From assembly GCA_900472575.1 (NCBI GenBank), contig UCIV01000005.1, forward strand, positions 1-64,000: a stretch of DNA of 64,000 nt, written 5' to 3'. Source of the stretch: Hyphomicrobiales bacterium (lineage in GTDB: Bacteria > Pseudomonadota > Alphaproteobacteria > Rhizobiales > Rhizobiaceae). This document shows, piece after piece, positions 33,308 to 43,750 of this stretch. Below the pieces are notes generated by a model, which saw only the letters and a program-made list of their open reading frames with translations, was not told the DNA's origin and made no database searches. The stretch's first letter is position 1; every line of letters begins with the position of its first letter. The position numbers and the translations under genes were made by a program.

Positions 33308-34378
33308 GTGACGAGTGAGTTTCGAGACCTTGAGAGACCGCAGGCGCTGCGCAGGAAGGACGTCGTGCTAATGGCAACGGTGACGAGCTTTGAAGCGCTG
33401 TCCCATCCGACGCGTTCGGAGCTGCGGCAGTTCGCCGAACTCTTCATGCCGATCTTTTCCGCTTCATCCGACGAGGCGCGCCGGCAGGCGGTCGCCGCCC
33501 TTGCGCAATCTCCCAACGTCCCTGCCGCCGTCGCCTTCTTTCTCGGCAGCCAGCCGATCGCCGTCGCAGCCCCGTTCCTGATGACATCGACCTGCCTCTC
33601 CGACGAGGCGCTGGTCACCATCGCCCGCTGCCAGGGCACCGAGCATGCGCGCGCTATCGTGAGCCGTGCCGCGCTCTCTCCGACAGTCATCGATGCACTG
33701 GTAGGCCTGCGTCCCGATATTTCCCGGCAGGCCAGAAGCGCCACAGCCGAGCCCTATCCCGGTTCGGCGCCCGTGGAGATGCCGAGGGCGGAAGTCGACA
33801 CGTCCATCGATACCGACAAACGTGCGCGTGAAGAAGATCTGCGCCGCCGGATCAAGCTGCTTGCCGGCCATGTGGAACGGGTCGAAGGCGATCGTCTCGG
33901 CCTGCGCAGCCTTTCGGAAGTGCAGGAAGCGCTTCTGGTGCGGTTTGCTCGCAACCGTGAAGCGACCTTTCTCGTCACCGCGCTTTCGGACATCCTGACG
34001 ACCAGCCGCTGGCTGGCCGAACGTGTCCTGCTCGATCTCTCCGGCCGCCAGCTTGCCACCGTGCTGAAGAGCCTCGGCATGCAATCGGCGGACGCGACCT
34101 ATATCCTTACCCGCCTCTACGGCCATCTGGCGGAAGCGACGGATGGCCTGTCGGAGGCAGAAAGCCTGTGGCAGTCACTGGACGAAGAAGAGTGCAATGC
34201 GCGTGTGGAAGCCTGGCGCAGGGCCGATCGTTACACCTATGGTGCGGACCAGGCTGCTTCCAGACTGTTTTCCGGCGCAGATACCGACACAACGCAAGCC
34301 GACGCCTTTATCGAGGAGAGGTCTGTGCGGACCTCGGCCACGCTGCGCAGAAGCGCCTCCGGTTTCAGTATCCGCTGA
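33308..34378 (+). CDS. DUF2336 domain protein
   Basis: Protein of about 356 residues from a GTG at 33308 (GTG-ACG-AGT-GAG-TTT); a GAAGAG lies upstream, and an ATG at 33230 or an internal ATG at 33371 are alternatives. It is an alpha-helical repeat protein (FEALSHPTRSELRQFAELFM, LAQSPNVPAAVAFFLGSQP, LSPTVIDALVGLRPDISRQ) with HEAT-like units, the DUF2336 pattern of alphaproteobacteria. The central part has an acidic-basic linker (TSIDTDKRAREEDLRRRIK). In Caulobacter some family members act in cell-cycle signalling; that link is inference here, though a CtrA-type motif lies upstream. Confidence 0.82.
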   Translation: MTSEFRDLERPQALRRKDVVLMATVTSFEALSHPTRSELRQFAELFMPIFSASSDEARRQAVAALAQSPNVPAAVAFFLGSQPIAVAAPFLMTSTCLSDEALVTIARCQGTEHARAIVSRAALSPTVIDALVGLRPDISRQARSATAEPYPGSAPVEMPRAEVDTSIDTDKRAREEDLRRRIKLLAGHVERVEGDRLGLRSLSEVQEALLVRFARNREATFLVTALSDILTTSRWLAERVLLDLSGRQLATVLKSLGMQSADATYILTRLYGHLAEATDGLSEAESLWQSLDEEECNARVEAWRRADRYTYGADQAASRLFSGADTDTTQADAFIEERSVRTSATLRRSASGFSIR

Positions 34379-34381
34379 GGA

Positions 34382-34729
34382 TCAGGGATCCGGCTTTACC
34401 ACCGGGAAGAGATCGCCGATGTCGTCGATCTCCAGCTCGACCAGCCACAGATCGGGATCGAAGCGCAGTTCCCTGTCGAGCGCCTCGCGCATGAGATCCG
34501 GCTCGGCACGCTCAAGCCGCATCTCGAACTTACGGCTGCCGTCATCCTCACTTGAAAAGAAGTTCTGCGGTGCCGGAGCATAGAGGCTCTCCAGCCCGTC
34601 GCGAAACCGCTGCCGGATAAAAATCGCCCCCGCCGCGTCCGCCCCCTTGTGCTCGACAGCCGCAAAACCGCCGAGACCGAAGACGCGGCGGATGAGAGCG
34701 GAGACATAGATATCGGAACGGAGACGCAT
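34382..34729 (-). CDS. DUF1491 family protein
   Basis: Protein of 115 residues, full length for DUF1491: MRLRSDIYVSALIRRVFGLG at the N-terminus, AAVEHKGADAAGAIFIRQRF, LYAPAPQNFFSS and FDPDLWLVELEIDD near the C-terminus. The family is confined to alphaproteobacteria and its function is unknown. It is convergent with the DUF2336 gene; the stops are 3 bp apart. Confidence 0.88.
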   Translation of the reverse strand: MRLRSDIYVSALIRRVFGLGGFAAVEHKGADAAGAIFIRQRFRDGLESLYAPAPQNFFSSEDDGSRKFEMRLERAEPDLMREALDRELRFDPDLWLVELEIDDIGDLFPVVKPDP

Positions 34730-34795
34730 GGGAAGTGAATAGGATGGATTGGGGGCGGAGGCAAATGAGGGGCAAGGTTTTCCTCTGTAGCCGAC

Positions 34796-35878
34796 TTACT
34801 GCTGCACCTTCCTGATTGCTTCGTTGTTATATCTCTTCAACGTCTTGAAGAGATTTCGATCACCGAGCTGTGCGCCCAGCAGATGGTCGAGAAGGCTGTG
34901 TCGAAATTCCAAGAGCCGGACGCAGTGCTTCAAAAGCTCAACATAAGCGGGCGCTTGTCCATTGGCTGAACCCAGAACTTCATCGGGCTGCAAAAATTGC
35001 GGCTTACCGTCATATAAGGTGCAAATCTGCGACTTTATCGGTTCGCCAGGGAGGTGTTTGCTTTTAATGTAGTCATTCGCAACCAACGAGGCATACACTT
35101 CGTCATCGAAGCCGGCTTCGAGCAGCATGGCTTGATAAGCGGCCATCTTCGGCGGAAAAAGGTTGAACCGCAGGAATGGCGCACACGCATTGTAGGTCGC
35201 TGCGAAATCTTCGACATATTTCTGTCGAGCATGTTCGCCTTCGCCGAACCCCGTCTTTCTCGGGTATGGAAAGCCCATTTGCTCCGAGAGCATGAATTCG
35301 TAGGACACGTTTATGAAAATCAGGCTGTTGGTAACCAGCATGAATACAGATGGAAGATAGTAGAATACAGGATCCATTGTGCCGATGAAATTCAATCCGA
35401 TGTTCTCTGGATCCGGATGTTGATATACCAGCAGGCAGCGATCTCTTTTGGCAATGCGCTGATCGATGTAGAAATTCGGATTGGGAATATGCCAATCCTT
35501 GTTGAGGGTCATATTGCCGATCCACAGGCCGATCCGGACTTTGTCGAACCAGTCCATCAAGTCATCCCATTCCTGCGCGGTGAGAAGCTGATCATTCAGG
35601 AGCTTTTCGACGTGGCTCTTCGCCCGGTCTTCGAGGGCGGAGTAACGGGAATTACAGCTTTCGCAGGCGGGGAAAACATATTGGTCAGCCGCATATCGGC
35701 GTTCGGGTTTGTCCGGCCGATCCATTCTGAAGCCCAGATGCCATTCACGCTTCGGGTCTCCCGTGAGAGAAATCAGCCAGCGCGGAATGACATGTTCCCG
35801 GTTCTTATCGTTGGGCTTGTTGCCGCAGAAAATGCAACGTTTTTCGGTCTGTAACACCGATGTATTCAAATTGCTCAT
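34796..35878 (-). CDS. HNH-type zinc-finger nuclease-like protein
   Basis: Protein of 360 residues from MSNLNTSVLQTEKRCIFCGN at 35878. The N-terminal 70 residues look like an HNH/treble-clef nuclease: CIFCG, REHVIPRWLI (the EHVIP motif with catalytic His) and CESCNSRYS. The remaining 290 residues are mostly helical with aromatic-rich segments and no known domain that I recognise. Base composition is visibly lower in GC than its neighbours, so the gene is probably a transferred single-gene islet. A defence role is possible but not shown. Confidence 0.65.
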   Translation of the reverse strand: MSNLNTSVLQTEKRCIFCGNKPNDKNREHVIPRWLISLTGDPKREWHLGFRMDRPDKPERRYAADQYVFPACESCNSRYSALEDRAKSHVEKLLNDQLLTAQEWDDLMDWFDKVRIGLWIGNMTLNKDWHIPNPNFYIDQRIAKRDRCLLVYQHPDPENIGLNFIGTMDPVFYYLPSVFMLVTNSLIFINVSYEFMLSEQMGFPYPRKTGFGEGEHARQKYVEDFAATYNACAPFLRFNLFPPKMAAYQAMLLEAGFDDEVYASLVANDYIKSKHLPGEPIKSQICTLYDGKPQFLQPDEVLGSANGQAPAYVELLKHCVRLLEFRHSLLDHLLGAQLGDRNLFKTLKRYNNEAIRKVQQ

Positions 35879-36133
35879 GGATCTTGATCTAAGGATTTCG
35901 GCTTCAGTTTCATTCAACAATGTCCGCGCCAAATGAAAATGCTCATGCCATCCAGTGCGTATCGATAGCGGATCGTGCAGCGCCATGGCTACAATCCCTC
36001 TTCTATCCTATTTTCTTCAAAGCTCCTGTGCGACTGATCCGCCGCGGTAATTTGTATTATACGATCCTGGGCGGGCTTTCGCTGCGGCGTGGGCACGACA
36101 AAAAGATCTTTGCCGATTTCGATTTCCCCTCCC

Positions 36134-37316
36134 CTACAGCGCGCCGATCGCCTTCAGCTTCTGCAGCACGACCTCGTCGGGCTCGCCGGTTTCTGGCAGG
36201 CGGTAGTGTTTCTGGAAACGGCGGATGGCAGCCTTGGTCTGAGTGCCGGCGACGCCGTCGATCTCGACATCGGTATAGGCAATGTTCGACAGGCCCTTCT
36301 GGATCTGCAGCACCATCTGCGAGGCGGGCAGTGGATCGGATCGTCTGGCGGCGGTCTGTACGGGCGCAGCAGCGGCCCGGCGCGCGCCCGGAATTTCGGC
36401 CGGCGGCATCATGCCCGGCTGACGCTCGGAGGAGCGGATTGCAGCCGTGACCGGATCTTCGTTGCGGGCCGGAGCCTTTATCTGCTGGACGACAGGCTGG
36501 GTCGCGGGTCGAGCCGCAGTTCTTTGCGCCTCAGCCTTCGGCGCCTCGGCTCTGGATGCATCCGCTCTTGGAGCCTGGCGCGGGATCGGCAGCGGCGCGG
36601 CCGTGGCCTGTGCTTGGCTCCGACTTCCGGACTGCGATTGAAGAACGACCAGAAGTTCCGGCGTGGCTTTGCCGCGCTGCGGAAGGCCGGAGGCTTCCTC
36701 GAAGAAGAGAATGGCGCTTTCGGTGCGCGGACCCATCAGGCCGTCATCGGTGCCCTGATAGATACCACGGCGCGCAAGCTCGCGCTGGATGCCTGCAACC
36801 AGCACCGCATCCGTCGTCGTGCCGGGCGCGGACTGCGCCGCCGGCGTCTGGCCTGCGATGATCGAACGGATGTCGTCAGCGGGTGCTTCCACGGGTGCCG
36901 TCGTCACGGGCTGTGTCGCGGGTGAGGCCACCGTCTGTAGGGAAGCAGGCGGGCGGGCGGCGGATCTTTCAGGCGCAGTCTGCCCGCCTGCCGGCGCGCG
37001 CTCGATCCGGAAAGTGGTCACGTCCGCGGGATCGGCCTGGCGAAACTGGCGATAACCGGCAATCGCGTTCGGATCGTGAGCATCACGCGTGGCAAGGAAC
37101 GGGGCCGGATGGCCACCCGGCTGATACCAGAGCGCATTGGCTGCAACGAAGGAGAAAGCAACGATGAAGGTCGTGGCGTAAAGAGTGGCCTTGGGATTGC
37201 GGACGATGGCGCCGCCGATACCGCGTGCGGAACCGGTCGCGCCGTAAAGCACAGCGGAGCCCGTGCCCGCAAGGATGCGGGACGGAAGGCTTTGCTCCTT
37301 CGCTGTCCGTCGCCCC

Positions 37317-37345
<29 letters not shown>
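36134..37345 (-). CDS. membrane-anchored peptidoglycan-binding protein
   Basis: Protein of 403 residues. A basic N-terminus (MTTRKRKAPKGRRTAKEQSL) and a membrane helix at about residue 58-72 are followed by a long Ala/Pro/Thr-rich spacer. Two peptidoglycan-binding PG_binding_1 domains are visible, one at about 180-235 (QRELARRGIYQGTDDGLMGP, RTESAILFFEEASGLPQRGK) and one at the C-terminus (IQKGLSNIAYTDVEIDGVAG, TQTKAAIRRFQKHYRLPETG). It should sit in the inner membrane and hold the cell wall. Its start overlaps the histidine kinase gene by 29 bp. Confidence 0.88.
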
Positions 37346-38882
<1,537 letters not shown>

Positions 38883-39388
38883 TCAATACCCTGACACGAA
38901 CTCGTTTTACGCGGTCACATTAGGCTTCCGCGACTTAAAGAAAGGCTAAGGATGCGCGATTCGACACTCTGTCAGAAGCCGGGTCTTCCGGCTTTGGCAC
39001 ATAATCGGACACCCATCTGCAATCGTAGTTAACGACAGGTAAGCGATGGATTTATCTCGATTTTTCGCGTGCTGTTAATGATTGTGGCAGAACGGGCCGG
39101 GCAAAACGCCTTGCCTTTCGAACCGCCGCCCCATTTATGCTTAACGGCATTCGCTAAAGTTTGAGACAAATGCCGCGCTGGACGGCGAAAATGCGGGGCG
39201 TGTGTCGATTTAGATCAAATTTTAGATAAATCCGAGCGGTCGCGTCAAAGGGGTATTTGCTTCCCCCCGGTACGGTGGTGTTCAAGAGCGGCACAGACCG
39301 ACGCCCGGCAGAAATACTCTGCTGTGGAAAAACAAGTGGCGAAGCCGGACCCGAGGGTGGGACAGGCCAGGTCGGACGGAATAGGGCA
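38883..39388. other. intergenic region between the kinase and the DUF5330 gene
   Basis: About 505 bp, divergent promoters on both sides. A hairpin CAAGCCGG-like (38976-38995, AAGCCGG / CCGGCTT) occurs without a T-run. Several TTAAC half-sites are present (39029, 39073 and 39139) but no complete TTAA-N7-TTAAC. A 9-codon frame MDLSRFFACC starts at 39046 with AGGTAAG upstream; I do not regard it as a gene. Confidence 0.4.
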
Positions 39389-39820
39389 ATGTGGTTTCTG
39401 ATCAAGGGAAGTATCTTCTTCGCAGCCGTGCTGGTGGTGCTTTCATACTTCAGCAACAGGCCGCTTGAGGTCAGCGAGGGTGCCGGCGCCGTACAGATGG
39501 GCGACGCAATCTCGGCTGCGACAGGTGCCTACAGCTATATTTCTGGTCTATGCGCCGAAAAGCCGGATGTCTGCGCAAAAGGCGCGGAGACGCTTTCCGT
39601 TCTCGGCGTGCGCGCTGCCGAAGGCGCGCATGTCGCCTTTGAACTACTCGACAGCCATTTCAACAACAAGCCTGCCGCCAATCCCGCCGATGTGGCGCTG
39701 AAACAGGATCCCGAGCCGACGCCTTTCCCGGGAGATGCGGTCAAGACTCAGTCGATCGCCCCTTCCGCCCCGGTCCATACCGGTTCCGTGCCGCTGCCGC
39801 TGAAACGCCCCGCGCAATAA
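39389..39820 (+). CDS. DUF5330 domain protein
   Basis: Protein of 143 residues from MWFLIKGSIFFAAVLVVLSY at 39389; longer frames upstream carry no homologous sequence. One N-terminal membrane helix or signal anchor is followed by a small domain with two cysteines (YISGLCAEKPDVCAKGAETL) that probably form a disulfide in the periplasm, then a Pro/Ala-rich tail. This is the rhizobial DUF5330 family, found next to cell-wall or cell-cycle genes. A strong terminator follows at 39916. Confidence 0.85.
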   Translation: MWFLIKGSIFFAAVLVVLSYFSNRPLEVSEGAGAVQMGDAISAATGAYSYISGLCAEKPDVCAKGAETLSVLGVRAAEGAHVAFELLDSHFNNKPAANPADVALKQDPEPTPFPGDAVKTQSIAPSAPVHTGSVPLPLKRPAQ

Positions 39821-39915
39821 ACGGACCATTCCTTGCATTTTACGACTTGCGCCTGGCCCCACAGCCAACGGTTCCCGGCGCCTGACTGCCCGCCCTGAAT
39901 TCAGCAACTGCTGAC

Positions 39916-39950
39916 GCCGCAAGGAAGAAACTCCTTGCGGCGATTTTTTT
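39916..39950 (+). terminator. rho-independent terminator after the DUF5330 gene
   Basis: Perfect 10-bp stem GCCGCAAGGA / TCCTTGCGGC with a 6-base loop, followed by GA and seven T. One of the strongest terminators in the window, about 95 bp after the stop codon. Confidence 0.88.
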
Positions 39951-40079
39951 GCAAGGGATCCCGGCTTTCAGGACACCGCCACCCTGCGCGGCAATCGACC
40001 GATGGGTTGACCGGGCACATTGCAAGGCTTCCGCGGCCGGCTATTGTGATGCACGACCGGGTTGGGCGCGGGATGATCG

Positions 40080-40514
40080 ATGATTTACGAAGATGTTGCG
40101 GGCGGAAAGGAATTGCTGGCATGGTTTGGAGAACTGCCAACATTCCACGATGCCGAGATTATCAGTCTGTCCCTCAACAGAAGCGGAGCCAGCGAGCTGA
40201 AGATACATGGCTGGATCATGACCGATGCAGTCGATCCTGACGGGTTCATCAAACTCGACAAACATGCCATCGTGACCTTCACTCTGGAAGGCATCATGGA
40301 CCTGCAACTGGATGGCTTCAGCGGTCAAAATGTAATCGGCGGGCTTTTGCTCCAGCGCGCGACCGATCGAGGCCGATCCGATTATTACGCACTGCCTCAG
40401 GATGAGCTTGATATCGAGATCGAACTTTTGCCCTGCTACGGCCTGGACGGCTTCATCCGGGCAAAGACTGTGGCGATATCCCTCGTTCCATACGAACAAG
40501 AGAAACGGGTTTGA
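40080..40514 (+). CDS. hypothetical protein, Imm50-like
   Basis: Protein of 144 residues. The first part WFGELPTFHDAEIISLSLNR and the middle HAIVTFTLEGIMDLQLDGFS with QNVIGGLLLQ resemble the immunity-protein-50 (Imm50) pattern F-H-D-A-E-x-x-S-L-x-L. Such proteins usually protect against a polymorphic toxin, but no toxin gene lies beside it, so it may be an orphan or serve another purpose. It precedes sufE by about 160 bp on the same strand. The assignment is tentative. Confidence 0.55.
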   Translation: MIYEDVAGGKELLAWFGELPTFHDAEIISLSLNRSGASELKIHGWIMTDAVDPDGFIKLDKHAIVTFTLEGIMDLQLDGFSGQNVIGGLLLQRATDRGRSDYYALPQDELDIEIELLPCYGLDGFIRAKTVAISLVPYEQEKRV

Positions 40515-40677
40515 CGCCTTGAGGGTTTCGGTTGCGAAAGCTTGCACGCCAGCCGTTCAGCCAATTCGCAATGATGCGGGACGCCACCGCACCTCTTGCC
40601 TGCATCTATTCAGTTTTTTCTGTTATCGGCGCGCAAAATACCTATATGGAGAAAACAGAAAAACACCGGACGAGACC

Positions 40678-41100
40678 ATGGCAGAGCTTTCCCAGATCAT
40701 CGACGACTTCGCCTTCCTGGACGAGTGGGAAGATCGCTACCGGTATGTGATTGAACTCGGCAAGGCTTTGCCCGACCTGCCGGAGGCGCAGAAATCGGCT
40801 GAAAACAAGGTGCAGGGCTGCGCCAGCCAGGTGTGGCTGGTAAGCCATGTGAAGGATGCAAGCGCCGATCCGGTGATGACATTCGAAGGTGATTCCGATG
40901 CCCATATCGTGCGCGGGCTCGTCGCCATCGTACTGGCCACCTATTCTGGAAAGCACGCCTCGGAAATAGTGGCGACCGATGCGATCGATATCTTCAACCA
41001 GATCGGGCTTGTTGAACATCTTTCCTCGCAACGGGCCAACGGACTGCGCTCGATGGTCAAGCGCATCCGCGAAGAGGCGCGTTTGAAAGCTGCAGCCTGA
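40678..41100 (+). CDS. sufE: SufE-family sulfur acceptor
   Basis: Protein of 140 residues from the ATG at 40678. SufE landmarks are present: IIDDFAFLDEWEDRYRYVIE, the active-site cysteine in NKVQGCASQVWLV (about residue 50), DAHIVRGLVAIVLATYSG and a basic C-terminus (IREEARLKAAA). It accepts persulfide sulfur from SufS and boosts its cysteine desulfurase activity for Fe-S cluster assembly in the cytoplasm. It stands away from any suf operon in this window. Confidence 0.95.
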   Translation: MAELSQIIDDFAFLDEWEDRYRYVIELGKALPDLPEAQKSAENKVQGCASQVWLVSHVKDASADPVMTFEGDSDAHIVRGLVAIVLATYSGKHASEIVATDAIDIFNQIGLVEHLSSQRANGLRSMVKRIREEARLKAAA

Positions 41101-41105
41101 TAGAT

Positions 41106-41999
41106 CTACGATGACCCGCTGCTGCCGTAAGAGTCGGCGGCGGGGCGAAAATCCTGCGTGCCCCAATGATGGCTGTGGGGCCTCTGGGTATGACGCGGCG
41201 GCGGGGCATAATGGCGGGCAAGGACAAGAAGCGCCGTCCTCAACATAAGCTTGGCGGAGCGCACGGGCCATTGCCGTTCCCGCTCAACCAGTTCCAGCCC
41301 CTTGCCGAAACAGCAGACATCGGCTGCTACACCCGAAAGCTCCGGTCCCATCGCCTCCATCGCGCGGCCGAAACGCCGGCGCGCTTCCAGCGCGCTTGCA
41401 GCGATATCGGCAAGGCCGCCCGCCTCGCCTTTGCCGCGCGAAGACAGGCGCGGCTCCCAGGAAGAGGTGATACGCGGCTGCAACTGACCGCGAGTGAAAT
41501 CATCCAGCAGCTTTTCGCCGGCGCCAAGCGCCTCGGAGGGAAAGAAAGGGGTGCCGGCCTTGTCCTTCAGGCGCGCCAGGCTGGAAAGCGGCGTATCATC
41601 GAGATTTCGACTGACATTTTGGCGCGCACCGTCGATTTCCACCGCGGTCCTGACGATCTCGCCATGCTGCCCGGCAAATCCATCCTCACCTTCCATCCCC
41701 GCTGAAGCAAGCGCGCGGCGCAGGAAGTTGCGGGCTTCGGCTGATGCCTGCACGAGGCCGGCTGCGCGAGTGACAAGGCCGAGCGAAACGGCTTGTCTCA
41801 GCACCGTCTCGGGATAACAACGACGCTCCTCGCCAAGGTGAACGGTACCGGCAGAGCCGTTCGCGATCACCAGCCCGGCCTTTCCGGCACTGACGGCGTG
41901 ACGCACCAGGCGCGTGAGACCTTTGACGGAGACGGCCTGCACCGATGTTGTGGACGACCCCGGGTGCACTGAACGGTCACGCCTCGATCCTTCAGTCAT
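41106..41999 (-). CDS. DUF6456 domain protein
   Basis: Protein of 297 residues from MTEGSRRDRSVHPGSSTTSV at 41999, with GAGGGTGG upstream. The N-terminal part looks like a winged-helix module (LTRLVRHAVSAGKAGLVIAN, CYPETVLRQAVSLGLVTRAA). The C-terminal DUF6456 region (SPLARLKDK-like, GEKLLDDFTRGQLQPRITSS, ALEARRRFGRAMEAMGPELS, DVCCFGKGLELVERERQWP) is a recombinase-like helical domain known from alphaproteobacteria. It overlaps the DnaA-like gene by 8 bp and probably works with it. The last 35 residues are rich in His, Pro and Ser. Confidence 0.8.
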   Translation of the reverse strand: MTEGSRRDRSVHPGSSTTSVQAVSVKGLTRLVRHAVSAGKAGLVIANGSAGTVHLGEERRCYPETVLRQAVSLGLVTRAAGLVQASAEARNFLRRALASAGMEGEDGFAGQHGEIVRTAVEIDGARQNVSRNLDDTPLSSLARLKDKAGTPFFPSEALGAGEKLLDDFTRGQLQPRITSSWEPRLSSRGKGEAGGLADIAASALEARRRFGRAMEAMGPELSGVAADVCCFGKGLELVERERQWPVRSAKLMLRTALLVLARHYAPPPRHTQRPHSHHWGTQDFRPAADSYGSSGSS

Positions 42000-42453
42000 G
42001 ACCACCCTCGCGTCCGAAAAGGTCCGAGGACTGGAAGACTGCCGTCGCCATACGTTCGATCGCCGAGACGAATTCGTCAAAGGCCAGATCGTCTCGCCGG
42101 TCTTCGACGACATGGCAGGCATGGCCGACAGTGGTGCGGTCCCTGCCGAAAGCCGCGCCGATATCGCTGAACGACATTCGCAGCGCCACATGGCAGACAT
42201 ACATGGAAATCTGCCGCACATGGCAGGAAGGCCGGCGCCGCTCGTTGCGCACCATCACCCGGTCGCTCAGAAGCGAGATCGTCTCCGCCGTGATCTGGCT
42301 GACGATACGGCAAACGATACGCGCAGGAAGGCTTGCCGGGTAGACGGGTTTCGCGTCGGCAACCAGAGGAACCGCACCTATATTGCAAGCAAGCGTATCG
42401 GAGCGTCTCCCGTTCGTCGGCCCCCCTTGTTTGGTCGAAGTCTCAAAAGGCAT
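41992..42453 (-). CDS. DnaA domain IV-like helix-turn-helix protein
   Basis: Protein of 153 residues. The central part RQISMYVCHVALRMSFSDIG, AAFGRDRTTVGHACHVVED follows the DnaA C-terminal domain: the helix-turn-helix and signature with the D-x-T-T-V-x-H-A motif that contacts the DnaA box. The ATPase domains are absent, so it cannot initiate replication alone; it may compete for DnaA-type sites or regulate transcription. It is translationally coupled to DUF6456 (8-bp overlap). Many Rhizobiales carry such a standalone copy. Confidence 0.85.
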   Translation of the reverse strand: MPFETSTKQGGPTNGRRSDTLACNIGAVPLVADAKPVYPASLPARIVCRIVSQITAETISLLSDRVMVRNERRRPSCHVRQISMYVCHVALRMSFSDIGAAFGRDRTTVGHACHVVEDRRDDLAFDEFVSAIERMATAVFQSSDLFGREGGHD

Positions 42454-42881
42454 GACAACTCTTCTTGAATAGGAATTAATTCATACACCTTGAGCGCCAA
42501 CGGGGAATATAGGCAAGAGCCGCTTCTTACAGAAACATTGATAATGCTTATGTTTTTTTAATTTCGCCGTGCGGAAGTAGGATTTATTTCCTCAATCCAT
42601 CCCCGTTTTCTGTCAAAAAGCAGATCAGGACCAGCATTCGGACATGGGCCGGATGCGCAAAAGCCGAGCGACAGCCCGGCTTTTCGTGGCGCCTCAGGGC
42701 GCGCATTTTACCAAAGCAGACTGGCTACGAGAGATCACAGCCATTGCTCAAGCTTTGGTTTCCGACCCAATTCCATATGCAGAAGCGCGCGGCATTGGCT
42801 CACCACAAGGCGGCTCTCGCCCGAAGTGGCTTCTGACTGGATTTGCTTTTGGCCGGACGAAGCCCGGCCAGTCTCTACAGA
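42454..42881. other. region downstream of mucR
   Basis: About 430 bp with no supported gene. It holds the mucR 3' region with a GC-rich hairpin at about 42842-42868 (GGCCGG / CCGGCC) and the bidirectional terminator at 42659-42684, then an AT-rich stretch (42480-42600) that carries the promoter of the DnaA-like gene. The roughly 200 bp between mucR and the terminator could encode a small RNA. Confidence 0.45.
42659..42684. terminator. bidirectional hairpin terminator downstream of mucR
   Basis: AAAAGCCG / CGGCTTTT (42659-42666 and 42677-42684) with a loop holding GCGACAGC. A/T runs on both sides make it symmetrical. It most likely ends the leftward mucR transcript, whose stop codon is 200 bp earlier. 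Confidence 0.65.
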
Positions 42882-43313
42882 TCAGTTACGGGTGCGCTTG
42901 CGGCGCTGACCGAGGCCCATTTCCTTCGCCAGACGCGAACGAGCTTCGGCGTAGGCCGGAGCAACCATCGGATAATCGGCCGGCAGGCCCCACTTCTCGC
43001 GGTATTCATCCGGCGTCATGTTGTAATGGGTCATCAGGTGGCGCTTCAGCGACTTGAACTTCTGACCATCCTCGAGGCAGATCAGATAATCGTCCTCGAT
43101 CGACTTCTTGATCGGCACCGGCGGCTTCGGCTTTTCAACCGCTGCGACGACCGGGGTCGGGGAAGATGTGCCGCTCAATGCGGTATGTACGTCTGCAATC
43201 AGGTTGGAGAGATCGCCGACGGGAACTACGTGGTTACTCACATAGGCAGCCACGATATCTGCGGTGAGTTCCACCAGCAGCTCGGGACCCTTGCCCAGTG
43301 CCATATCTGTCAT
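42882..43313 (-). CDS. mucR: MucR/Ros-family zinc-finger regulator
   Basis: Protein of 143 residues from [20 protein letters not shown] at 43313, with AGGAGA upstream. It contains the MucR zinc finger [20 protein letters not shown] (C-x-x-D..H-x3-6-H) and [20 protein letters not shown], then the basic tail GQRRKRTRN. MucR/Ros represses exopolysaccharide, motility and virulence-type genes by binding AT-rich DNA and bridging it. The long AT-rich region upstream (43314-43750) is expected to be its own autoregulatory site. Confidence 0.95.
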   Translation of the reverse strand: MTDMALGKGPELLVELTADIVAAYVSNHVVPVGDLSNLIADVHTALSGTSSPTPVVAAVEKPKPPVPIKKSIEDDYLICLEDGQKFKSLKRHLMTHYNMTPDEYREKWGLPADYPMVAPAYAEARSRLAKEMGLGQRRKRTRN

Positions 43314-43750
43314 TTCCGGTCTCCTGTTCGACTTATATACGGAGCCAGCCGCGACCTCCGCGGCTTCTTCCGTAGTCGAGCGATGGCGACGAGAACCCAA
43401 CCTTCGCACAGCGTCCAAGGACAGAAGCCTACCCCTAAGCTTCCTGCGAGAAAAACGGATCGTCACCAGATGCTGCATGTAGCCTCCGTAAACCGCATTT
43501 TCGTCCAGTTTATCCGAAGCGGCCTTATCAAGGCCGATCTAATTCAGATAAATACGCGGTAAAACGTTAGTCTACAACAGCATCATTGCTCTACTTCTAT
43601 TCAATTATCACTACAATCAGGAAAGTCCAATTGCGAAATCTAGTAATGCCGAGTGGTTTCTCAACGAATATCGCATATTTCTGACATTTATTGCTGGCAA
43701 TAAGGCGATTTTACAATCATCGCGCGCTTATAAATACCGTCTGAAAAATA
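43314..43750. other. AT-rich mucR upstream region
   Basis: About 435 bp, clearly AT-rich from about 43490 to 43740, with no coding potential. It contains the mucR promoter and presumably the multiple low-specificity MucR-binding sites that support autorepression. It also separates mucR from the antiporter operon, which is read in the same direction and ends at 43751. No terminator for that operon is evident here. Confidence 0.5.

Noticed and set aside
38975-38995. AAGCCGG / CCGGCTT hairpin near the kinase start as a terminator
   Set aside because: No T-run follows and no transcript is expected to end there.
39029-39145. TTAAC half-sites between the kinase and DUF5330 genes
   Set aside because: None has the second half at the correct N7 spacing, so they were not called as CtrA sites.
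42644-43057. Plus-strand frame across the terminator and the mucR gene
   Set aside because: It runs through a symmetric terminator and antisense to mucR.
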